Shown piece after piece: positions 54,378-64,000 of a DNA stretch of 64,000 nt; the stretch's first letter is position 1, and every line of letters starts with the position of its first letter. Made by a program: the position numbers and the translations under genes. A model generated the notes under the pieces. That model ran no database searches. It was not told where the DNA came from and saw only the letters and a program-made list of their open reading frames with translations. The stretch is taken from contig OY979721.1 in the NCBI GenBank assembly GCA_963855995.1, forward strand, positions 14,611,893 to 14,675,892. Reading direction: 5' to 3'. This DNA comes from Muricea muricata (taxonomy: Eukaryota; Cnidaria; Anthozoa; Malacalcyonacea; Plexauridae).

Positions 54378-54691
54378 CTTCTTCAGGAGACAAACTTTCT
54401 TAATATGTAGTTGCTTAAAAGGAACAGAGAAACTGTAACGATTTTTCACTATACAAGCTGTAAAACACTTTCAAATTCAATGTATGACATATTGTAGTTA
54501 TTTAACAGCTTTAATTGCTTTGACCTTATGGTTGAGTAAGAACACAAGGTCTCTTGTACTTGTGTGTACTTGTGTTTTCATTCACGCATATTAATTTGAT
54601 GAGGGATTAAAGCTACCAAATTACTACAATACGCAATAATACGCAGCATACGCTAATAGTTCATTTGAATTTGAATTGAAAAGGTTCAGTT

Positions 54692-54710
54692 GTTTTTTAT
54701 ACACCCTGTA
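54692..54710. mobile_element. Solo terminal repeat of the CAGGGTGTATAA family
   Basis: The minus strand reads TACAGGGTGTATAAAAAA, as at the ends of the palindrome at 41.85 kb. No opposite end was found nearby. The HEXD stop codon falls inside it. Confidence 0.6.
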
Positions 54711-56974
54711 CTAAGTGGCATTTAAAGTTTGAAAAATCAGCCATCGTACGAATATACTCTGTTAACAGACATCTTCCTTCAATAGAGAGACAGTCCAGAC
54801 AGACGAAGATCTTTTTTTGATTAAATGTTAATGTATATATTGTCATATAATAGTAATTCTTTAAGTTGAAACCATTCAAGATTTCCAAATATTCATTTCC
54901 TTTTCGCACTTGTTCTTCCACTTTAACTTCTATCCATTCCTCCACAGTTTCCTCGTGATAAATTTCTCTTAAGCACTCACCCACATGCGTCCGAATAAAA
55001 CTCAAATCTTTAAGGGCAACATCGCACAACCAACGTGCATGCTCGATATGAGCAACATTAAGGAGTTTACTTTTCTTATGCCATTGAGTGAGCCAACCTT
55101 TCATTTGAAAGTTTGTTCGTTTGAGGAAAAATTTTGCCTTCTCTAAGTAAGCAACATATGAAAACAGTTCAGCCCCAGGAAAACAGCCCTTTTCAAATTC
55201 TGCATTTGCATCACTAACTAGTGGCTTTAAAGACCGTGTTGATGTGAATCCAAGGTGCTGAGCAACGAATTCCTCGATTTCATTAGTTAGTTGGCCATTC
55301 TCTAAAATGGCTAAGCACAGGACTAATGATGGGATACCAGGAACAAACAGTTCACATAATGCAGCATAGTGATCATACCTCGACCAGCCGGTAATAGCAA
55401 TACCTGAGATCTTACATCGAGTTGTTTCTGGTAGATTGGTGATGAGTTCAAGCCAAGATAGGTGATTGGCAACATGGTGCTCTAGCGGCACAAAGTCTGC
55501 TGTGGGTCCTAAAAATGATAGAACAGGAAACTTGTATATTATAATCATTCAATATTTAGAGATCATTTTGTGGAACTAAATTTGAGCAGAAATCATTTCA
55601 ACATGTGTATGATTTAAACTCAAATTAAACCACCCTTAGGCTATTAGAAATAAAATAGTAGACACAACTGTTTAGAAATAATATTCAGAGACCTTGTTTC
55701 TATGTTGTACTTTCGTACTTTTTTATAGGTCAAACTGTTTACTTACCTGAAGACCCCTTAAAAGAACTTGCCACCCAAATATTATCAAATACTTGACTAA
55801 ATCTAGCAAACATTTCTTTTGGAAAGTAATTACTAACATCGTCCACATAACCCCATGCCATTGGTTCAACAAGATTGCCAAAAGGATGCAGGTCTTCCAC
55901 GGTGTATTCTGCCAACATATCATGCCACATGAGCAAAGAAAGACAAGGCCATTTAGTTTTGACATATTGCAAAAGTGGTATCATATGACTTTTGTAAAGC
56001 TGTTGTTTGTTCATATTTGATGCCAGGCAGGTTTGACATGTCCCTAAATTAAATACCTGCAAGTATAAATGTAAAAATATCATATTTTTGGTGGTTTTCT
56101 TCAAGGAAAGTTTGCATTCATTATTCATAATAGATCAGCATTTGCAATACTACTTCACGGTGCTGTACTATATATTCCAAACCTTCTCAGTCACATATTG
56201 CAAGGGGAAATGCAATGTCTAACTTATGGTTATTAAGGTATTGTATGGGTGATATGCTGGATTAAGCTAGGCTACACCAGAAGATGAAGGACACACTAAG
56301 CTATTAAGTAAACCAAGTTTTTTTTCCCACCAATAATTTGGACAATAAAAGTTGCACATAACATTCATTGTATATTGCCCAATTGACCATACCCATGTCT
56401 ATGAATTACAGCCTAACCTGACATTATGATATGGTATGGTATGTCTTACAGTATGGTAATTTGGCATGGTACAAATAGTATGGTGGTAACACATAATGGT
56501 ACATTTTATGTAACAATCAGTCAATTTACCTACTTCATCTCCGCCAATGTGCAAATATTTTAGATCCCCATGAGCCTCCACAATTTGTTCCACCAAACTT
56601 TTCACCAAATTCAGAGCAGCTTTATGCAGTGGGCAAACTGATATGGGATTAGTAGCAGTTTCTCGTAATTTTTCAAAATTTCCATGCTTCAGCACAAATT
56701 CCATGTGCCCAAACGTTTGAACAAGTGGGATAAAAGTTAAGTTCTCGTTCTCGGCTGCTTGTTGAAGCCTGTAAATATCATCTAACGTGTAGGAATAGGC
56801 TTTAGAAATGATTTGAAGTTCATCCTTGTAAGGGAACATGTCCTCATACTCCACAAGTATTCCGGTGGCTCCCCATTCACGAAGCAAGGGCATTAAACGC
56901 AGCAAATAATCAAGCTTTAGTGCAGCACCTTTTAGGTCAAAATGAACTAACTTTTGACCCTGAAATGCCGTCAT
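54697..56974 (-). CDS. HEXD: Hexosaminidase D
   Basis: Glycoside hydrolase family 20 enzyme that removes terminal N-acetylhexosamine, preferring galactosaminides in the mammalian enzyme; nucleocytoplasmic, and no signal peptide is seen. Three exons join in frame (520 residues): 56534-56974, 55747-56056 and 54697-55508. Early motifs are LVHFDLKGA, VEYEDMFPY and PLVQTFGHMEFVLKH. The catalytic Asp-Glu pair is in LHIGGDEV at the exon 1/2 junction (D146, E147). Later anchors are MWHDML, WVASSFKG and GIAITGWSRYDHYA. The donor of exon 1 is GTAGGT after GAA. The last about 50 residues (from LKNYYYMTIY) do not look conserved and end inside a transposon terminal repeat, so the true C-terminus may lie in another exon. 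Confidence 0.92.
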
Positions 56975-57293
56975 CTTTTAGTAGTAAACTTATATTTTAT
57001 TGGAAGCCATCTTTGTTTATTTTCGCAACACCCGATTTGATCACGTGCAAGTATATTTCCTAGAACGGACACTCACAGAGGGACACTCAATGAACCACTC
57101 TCGCCAGAGCCCCTTCCCAGTAATGCTTTCACAGTTTGTCTGCAACATAGAGACTGCACAGAGAAAGACAAAGATTTTTTAAAAGAATGTATTACTATTA
57201 TTATGCTGTTAATATTAATTCTTCCCCCAGAGAGATGCCGTTAAATTACCTTAATTTTTTAAAATTTCCACATAAATTCAACCTTACATTCCG

Positions 57294-57495
57294 CAGTGGC
57301 GGATCTAGCGTAAGTCAAAATAAATACCACAGCTCATTCGAGGATATATTTACATTTTAAAATACCTTCAAAGCAACTTCATTGGTTAGATTTTACTCTT
57401 TTGAAATTCACAACCTATGACATTGTTATAAAGTTATTTTGAATTTAAAATTGAGCTGCTATAATTTATTTTGACTTACCCTGGATCCGCCACTG
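57294..57495. mobile_element. hAT-type MITE, copy 2
   Basis: 202 bp, same family as 13698-13900, with ends cagtggcggatct and ccgccactg. The flanks acattccg and catttccg are an approximate 8-bp duplication. It lies upstream of HEXD. Confidence 0.88.
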
Positions 57496-57499
57496 CATT

Positions 57500-58570
57500 T
57501 CCGTATTATAAAGGGAAAATATATGATATTCATTGTGATGATCCTTTGGTATATAATTGTGGTACTTAAATCATTAACTGCACTTATGTAATGGTAAATA
57601 ACGCCTCCAGGCCACGAACTGTCAAGCCTAGTTTTCCAACAACACCAGCGTTCGTCGAAAATCTAAAATTATACAACCATTTACCATTTAACTACGATGA
57701 GCGCGCAAGGGATGATGGATTATTGTCTACTTAGGCCCTGCGTTGGCTCCTCATTTTGCACTATGATAAGCACACCAGCGCGCCTTCGCAAAAGGTTTTT
57801 ACCACTTTCGAACCACATCTTTCCCAATTGACTGGCGCCAAGGTTTTCGGCATTAGAAGACAATGGTTGGACACGTGGTAAAAATGAGCTACTTGAGCAA
57901 AAAATGAGCAATTTCCATGAAAGGAATGACAGGGACGAGATAGCTTTTCAGATAGTGATGCGCCAGAACATACAATTATTGAGATACCGATTGTATTAGA
58001 ACTTAAAACATATATATTGATCATAAATACATATCCGTAATATCTCGATAAAAATCTCGTGATAATCTTGACCGATAAGTCGACAGATAATATCGACTGA
58101 TAAGTCGATAGTATTAAATGATATGTCCATAATATCGACTGATATACTGATAATATCCACTGATATGTCGATAATACCAACTGATATATGGATACATGAG
58201 ATTGGTGCGCCACAAATTTAGATGAGAGCATACTCTATTCTATGTACATTTGATTTCTTATTTTGTACAAGTAATTAAATAAATAAAAAGAACAGTCGAT
58301 GTTCTGCGAACTTTAATGAAGTGTTGAGTGAGCCACCTTTCGGTTTTGAACACATTTTTGATTTCAGCCTAAACCATTAACTTCACATTCATAAATGCAC
58401 TAGACGATTCAGCCAAAAAATCCATGCGTCGACTTGCTATTATAGCCAAGACTCTTTAAGAAACTAATGGTAAAACAGCCATTTTAGCAATGATGAACGC
58501 AACTAAAATGAATTGACGCACATTTTTACTGTAATAATTTTGATCTCTCATCGCTAACCATAAAACGTAC
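57500..58570. other. Intergenic; possible last CYB5R4 exon not found
   Basis: Repetitive gatatgtcgataatatcgac text at about 58020-58190. One or more terminal CYB5R4 codons must lie here or the gene ends by read-through at 58456. Confidence 0.4.
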
Positions 58571-61500
58571 CCTAGTTGTTGTAAGATGAATGCGTCGGGA
58601 CCACAGACACAAATTAGTAACTCTTTTTCACGGCCAGATTTCGGGCTAGGCGGTAGCAATTCTTTCAGGTGATCTTGTGTGATTCGACCTCCGTTGCCTG
58701 ACCAAGAATCCGGTGGACTGGACAAAAAATAATGGACTTGAAACCTGGAGAATAGAAAAACAAAACTCTTTTGAATCAATTACAAAACGTTTTTATTCAC
58801 GAGATCTTGGGTTCGATGCTTCCATATCGAAAGGGTGAATCCTGCAACTTTCAAAAGCGCAGAAAAACAATGGATCCATGAAATCCTGAACCGGTCTAAA
58901 CATTTCTGTTCCAATCCAATTTACCGTTTAAATGTCTTTTTTCGGGAAATTAATAGTCGTGATTAGTAACTTCCCCACGTAGGGCCTTGGCTCTAAATGT
59001 TGAATTCCGTTTACATGTCGTTCCAGATCCCAAATATCCTAAATATGTTTTTCTCCGTCAAACCTTGAGATATAGGGATGGATGTACTAACAATTGAATT
59101 ATCATAGTTGCGACCATTAAGTTTGCAATGAAGTCAATTAAAACCCCCATATTTAACTAACTTTTCCGGCATTTCCTTCTGGAGTTGATCCAATTTGTCT
59201 TTCCACATTATGTCTCTTGCTTCGCGATTTGCGAATAACAACTTAATGTTTCTAAAGTGAAGAAACAATATCTATCGAATCTAGTCAGAAATGACATTAA
59301 AACCGATTAGAAAGTGTTTTTAATTCTTTTGTTAGTCAGATTAGATTACAAGCTGAGGTGGTTTTTTCAGAAACCAAAGCTATTAAAAATGATTTACCTT
59401 ACTGAAGGCAATTGGTTGTGTATGAATGAATGAATTATCCTGATCATTGGTGTTAAACCTATCAAAGAGAAAGGAAAATGATTAAAATGAAATAGTAAAT
59501 AGTCAGATGTAATTTTAACAATCAGAGAAAGTCACATAGTTTTGCACAAACCTGTACCACCGGCAAGCATACATATATCTTTTGCTTCCTTTAAACGCGA
59601 TGCTTGAAAATTTCCACTGTAGCCTGTCATAAGACAGTAATCACCTGAACCAGGATTAACCAGAAGAATTAATGGAGATATTTTGTGGTAAATTGTAGCA
59701 TTGTATACAAGCAAGCAGGTGGTAAAAATCATTGTAAAACATGGAGGATAAGGATATTTATAATAGGCTATAATCCATTAAATAATGAGTAAGACTCCAC
59801 CCTCTATGAGTGAAACTTTGCAGTACATAATTATACTCACCAACGTTTACGTCTAACAAACTCGGTGTTAATGTTCCAGATGGGTAGATTTTTATTATTA
59901 GGTAAAGATGTCTGTTGTTCTCATCTGTGTTCAGGAAGTCAAATGATGGAACAACTATAGTGTATGGCCTGGAAATTTCAATGCCTAAAAAATCAAGTAA
60001 TACATAAACACCTTTTCTCCAACTTTTTGGTTTGAACTTACACAACCATAAATTACATACACCATGGAAGAATTTCACTTATGACAGTGTACAATAGCAT
60101 TAGAAATTTGCAAGGACATACCAAGTAGAGATAGTATGGCGCTCCCACTTTTGCCAAAGCAGGCAATTGATTAAACAGAGTTTGTCAGGAAAAACTAGAC
60201 TTGTTGGTAAAGTCATCAGTACCATTACATATATTTTATTTACCAGATAGGAGGTCCGGATGGGAAGAAACTGTGCCCGAGCTCTTGAAAACGGCCCAAA
60301 TTATCCACCGGGGGTTTATCTTTTCACTCAAAACAATAAAACTCCAAGCAATGCGGCTTTGCTATTTCAATTTTTCATTGAAAACATTTTTAAATTAAAA
60401 TTATTTGCACACGCAATTCAATTTTGCACACGCGAGATTTGAAACAAAGTTGCCATAAATGGTAAAAAAAACCATATATGGTAAGCGCTAGGGAAAACTG
60501 TTAGCGGTCCGGTTGAGCGGTCCGTATATGGAAAAACTGGACCGCTTGTCAGTCAATCAGATTACAGGATTCCGTGGGAAACCGAACCAGGAAAAAATAA
60601 ATAAATTTATCAACAGAATTAATATGAGCGTTTGTATTTCTTATGAAAATGGCTATCATAATGCCACAAGAGACCAGTGTTAACTGCATGGCTTGTACAT
60701 TTTGAGTTCCAATTGACCATCTATTTTTACTATCTTTAAGGTATTTTACTTTCAACCTCAACTTCCATGGTGAAACTGACAGTTGTTAAGAGTTGTCAAG
60801 AAAGATGCTGCTGAATCAAGGTTACTTTGTTTGGTTAATGCATCATCATTTGACACATCTTCTGAGAATGAAGATATTAATGAAAAGAGATGGTTGACTG
60901 GAAACTGAAGTGTAGAACAAGCCAATTAACGCCAGTCTCTTGCTCCATTATTGTGGCCATGTTCATAAGAATTGATATGGTCAGTGAGTTGAAAGTCACT
61001 AACAGTACTGAAATAGAACAGCCTAGGTATGGCCCTGGAAATTTCTAGGGTGGGGGGGGGGAGGGAGAAAATAATAAAGCTATCAAGATACTGTTATTGA
61101 AACCTGAAATTGTTCTTTGCAAATGAACATGTTGTCCAACTGGTGCACTCATAACCAAACTATCAGGCAACTTGAAGCAAAACATTTTAACATTATGGGT
61201 GACCTCTTCTATAGCAGTAACTTCACATTTCCAATATGGACAATCTAGAAAAACCACATTCAAAGTCTTGTTTGTAAAATGCAACCAATCAAAGAAGCAT
61301 GCAAAAACTTTTAATGAATTAGGTTATAAATTATTCCTGTTCACTACCTTCATTTGTATCATCCTTTAATTTTGAAACTTGAGGGGTTGGAGGGGCAAGC
61401 AGGGATAATGATGTTTTTGAGCTTCCTGTTCCTAAATAACAGATGTACATATTGACAAACCTATTGTTTCATTCAACCTCTACACACAGCCAGTTTACAA

Positions 61501-62471
61501 AGTTTTCCAAAGATTTGTCAGAATGTAAGGTCAGAATTTTAAATTGTTGACATGTTAATTTCCATTAGAACATTATGTTATTACCACTTGTTTTCCTTCC
61601 CTTTGGAGTCTGTACAAGAGGACCAATTAAACATTTCTGTAGCATGGACTCACCATTCACCCATTGATGAATCTAAAATTAATACCATTAGTGCATAATA
61701 ATTCTGACCAGGGGTCCTAGATGAATCGCTTGAATGAGACATGATCACTTAAGCTTATCAAATTCTATGCCCCCTTCAGTATTATGAGTGCATCTGAGTT
61801 CTACTAAATTTATACCAATTAACATTCATTTCTATCAACAAACCTCATTGAATAACTGGGTTGCATCAATACCAGCACCCTTCATTATTTCAGGTATGCC
61901 CCCAGGATGATACTCTAAATAAGGTGTAATGTTGTATACACAACCTAGTATAAAAAAACAACAATTAGCTGGTCTGCAATTCCCATATTTAGAGTAATTA
62001 GCGGTTGAAATACTTGTATCAGATTAGGCATGTATACGTCATCATCGGAGTGTTCATGTGTAGATGCCAACAACGGTACATTTAATGGTGGTAAAGTTTC
62101 TAATTACAATAATAAATCTATGGGAACGTATTTATCTTGAAAAAAAATTTAATCCACCAGACATGATGGTTTGTCTGCTTTCAAATGCAATCACAGCTGC
62201 TTTCAATTTTTCAATATCAAATAAGCCTCTACACTAATTAAAAATTGCACATTCTACCTCTCAGGCAAATCCATACATCATCGACGTTGTTATGCTGTGC
62301 CAATTCTTGCTCAGAAACCTTATGAAACTTGCCTCCGAAACCTTGTAGGTCTTTCCCACTGTTCCCTAATTTTATCCAGTCCATTAAACTTCGTCCAGGC
62401 TTCAGAGCTACTTTATTTCTTGCTGTTCCGACCCGTTGAGGCGACCCCACCGACGGAAACGAGTCCGCCAT
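58571..62471 (-). CDS. CYB5R4: Cytochrome b5 reductase 4 (Ncb5or), apparently without CS domain
   Basis: Soluble flavohaem reductase, an ER-associated NAD(P)H oxidoreductase in animals. Ten exons join in frame (396 codons): 62258-62471, 61844-61944, 61585-61672, 61348-61431, 61104-61244, 59841-59984, 59552-59644, 59398-59458, 59162-59251 and 58571-58744. N-terminal signature GRSLMDWIKLGNSGKDL; cytochrome b5 haem ligand in EYHPGG and the second His in IHQWVN. FAD-binding ISRPYTIV and LIIKIYPSGTLTP; NADH-binding AGGTGLTPM and CVCGPDAF. Between haem and reductase domains only about 40 residues occur (TGSSKTSLSLL to DDTNE), whereas vertebrate proteins have a p23-like CS domain of about 90-100 residues. 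The terminal exon (family end is His/Phe near the C-terminus) was not found; read-through stops at 58456. Confidence 0.92.
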
Positions 62472-62479
62472 GTTGTTAT

Positions 62480-63470
62480 TAGCGGGTTCACCGCGGGTCG
62501 CCGAACCAATTCTGGATATTGGACAGCCCAGCTTGGCAGGTTATATTTGATGAACTACAACGGAAGTACTCGTGAATTTTACCCCAAATTCTTTCTGCAG
62601 AAGCAAAAAACGCTTAATGCTTTACTATAAAGCCATTTGTTTTGTTTATTTTATAAAGTACATGCCATTTTAGATTATAATTGTTCGTGGACTCCACGCG
62701 CCATTCGAGACTTAACTTTCAACTAATGTAATATAACATCATATATATATGTTATACCCAATTTTGCTCAAGTTTGCTGCTTTTTCTTCGTCTTTTTTTG
62801 TATTATACTGTTGCACACGCTCAAAGCTGTTGTCACACACATTCATCAATTAGCAGGTGCTTAATTTTGCACTTTAGAAAGGCCGCTGTTTAATTTGGAT
62901 AGCCCAAGCTTGCATGAATTAGTCAATATCAACACGAGTAATGAATTGGGGCGTTGGATAATAGCGCTGATGCTAATTTATCTGGACAGCTAAAATGAAT
63001 AGTCAAATAAATGCAAATATGGCAGTACTGAAACAATATAGAGTACGTCAAACGTGTTTATTGTATAATAGCCAAGTGGTTTATTAAAGTGTTTCTGCAT
63101 GGCAGTTCATCCGAAGACGTTTTATTACTCTGAGTATCACAGCTACTGCCTACAGTGCTGTTTTACTCATATGATGCAGTAGACTGAGAAAAATTATATA
63201 TAATACGAAAATATATTGACTACTTTAGACTACTACTGACCTAGATCATAAGAGAGATAAGACTGACGTCGCTATCTTTTAGGGGCTCTTTTTATGTGAC
63301 AGGCTACTTTAGTGCTTAAATACTTTATCGGGCTAACCACATTTTTCTCTGTCTGTCAGCTGATTCAAGACAAGTTGCCCAAAGGAAAAGTGAATTTGAA
63401 AGACATATCCAGTTTATATTAGTCAGTTGTATTTGTATAGTCTTGCGATTTACGAATCTTCGGAGCTCAG
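62480..63470. other. Intergenic, no gene recognised
   Basis: Upstream of CYB5R4 and upstream of the candidate plus-strand gene, so likely promoters for both. No strong motif seen. Confidence 0.4.
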
Positions 63471-63473
63471 TAC

Positions 63474-63978
63474 ATGTTATTTATAACAGTCGAGGTACCG
63501 ATGACCCTAGAACAACTGTTGGAAAGGAAACTTAAGCAACCGGAGTATAGCGCCTTTTTAGAAAAGTTTATAATTGATAACGAAAAATGTTTGTATAGAT
63601 GTACGAGTTTAAGTAGTAAGAGGAGCTTGTGGATAAAATCGCGTATGACCATCAAAATTTTCCTCGAACAAATGATCCAGTGGTAATTCTAAAAAGTACA
63701 TGAAAAATCAAATTAGCTGCAGCAGCATTATTATGCTAGCTTGCGCATAGCGCAGACTGTCTATCTGCGTGTAGGCACATTATCTAAGCAAACGTTATTT
63801 ATGCTAATTTAAAATAGCTCAGATACTACGCGCACGATCGGCACGATCGGCATTATCGAACCTGTTATAGAGTCCAAGCCTGCTACCACCAGTGAACTAT
63901 ATTCGTCCACCAGACTTCCGAAAAGTGTATTCATAAGCTTGCCATCCGCACCAAATATAGAGCCCCATGTTTTTGACG
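63474..63978 (+). CDS. Candidate first exons of a plus-strand gene, RGS-like start
   Basis: An ATG at 63474 (or the second at 63501, MTLEQLLERKLKQPEYS) opens a frame whose start, LEQLLERK then FLEKFIIDNE, resembles the first two helices of an RGS domain. A gtaaga donor at about 63619 could join in phase to an exon after ttatag near 63870, reading SKPATTSELYSS and LPSAPNIEPHVFD, with a gtaagg donor at 63979. The acceptor is weak and the minus strand is also open there (TWGSIFGADGK). Family and gene structure are uncertain; the gene would run out of the window. Confidence 0.28.
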
Positions 63979-64000
63979 TAAGGACATCTTTTGAAGATGC

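Overview
This is nuclear DNA of an animal, AT-rich, with spliced genes and many small transposon remnants. Short GT-AG introns (43 to about 450 bp), one GC-AG intron, a probable U12-type intron, recognisable metazoan genes (TRAPPC10, TFB1M, hexosaminidase D, CYB5R4, an adhesion/Methuselah-like receptor) and dense MITE/foldback elements point to an early-branching metazoan, a sponge or cnidarian. The sequence alone does not separate the two. Almost every gene is on the minus strand.

Layout. (1) About 0.27-5.1 kb and 30.2-35.2 kb hold four copies of one duplicated unit. It encodes an apparent signal peptide, a coiled coil, a KCTD/T1-type BTB domain and a C-terminal SPRY-like domain. Copies 1 and 4 are open, copy 2 is a pseudogene split by a TTAA-flanked MITE, and copy 3 has lost its BTB region. 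The units carry extra copies of the 3' exons of TRAPPC10, whose parent gene abuts copy 4. (2) 6.3-8.2 kb is a four-exon multipass membrane protein, tentatively otopetrin-like, with its first exon missing. (3) 8.2-30 kb is gene-poor: foldback elements, a three-copy segmental duplication (10.2-15.1 kb), long TA tracts, a hAT-type MITE with its empty site preserved next door, tRNA-Glu-derived SINEs, diverged tandem repeats (19-23 kb) and an 0.8-kb CCAGATGA minisatellite. (4) 34.4-43 kb is TRAPPC10, at least 22 exons. (5) 43.6-51 kb is TFB1M in seven exons, with an intronless 930-residue somatomedin-B/7TM receptor nested in intron 2 on the same strand. (6) 51.9-54.4 kb holds two unrecognised convergent genes, one small and alpha-helical, one long and disordered. 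(7) 54.7-57 kb is hexosaminidase D. (8) 58.6-62.5 kb is CYB5R4, apparently without the CS (p23-like) domain between its cytochrome b5 and reductase parts. (9) The last 0.6 kb may hold the first exons of a plus-strand gene.

The genes do not form one pathway. TRAPPC10 (Golgi tethering), TFB1M (mitochondrial rRNA methylation), HEXD and CYB5R4 are housekeeping neighbours. The accessory part is the BTB-SPRY family, which is expanding and decaying locally and is the best candidate for something undescribed. Exon boundaries were placed by hand from splice signals, reading-frame continuity and remembered family sequences; no alignment was run.
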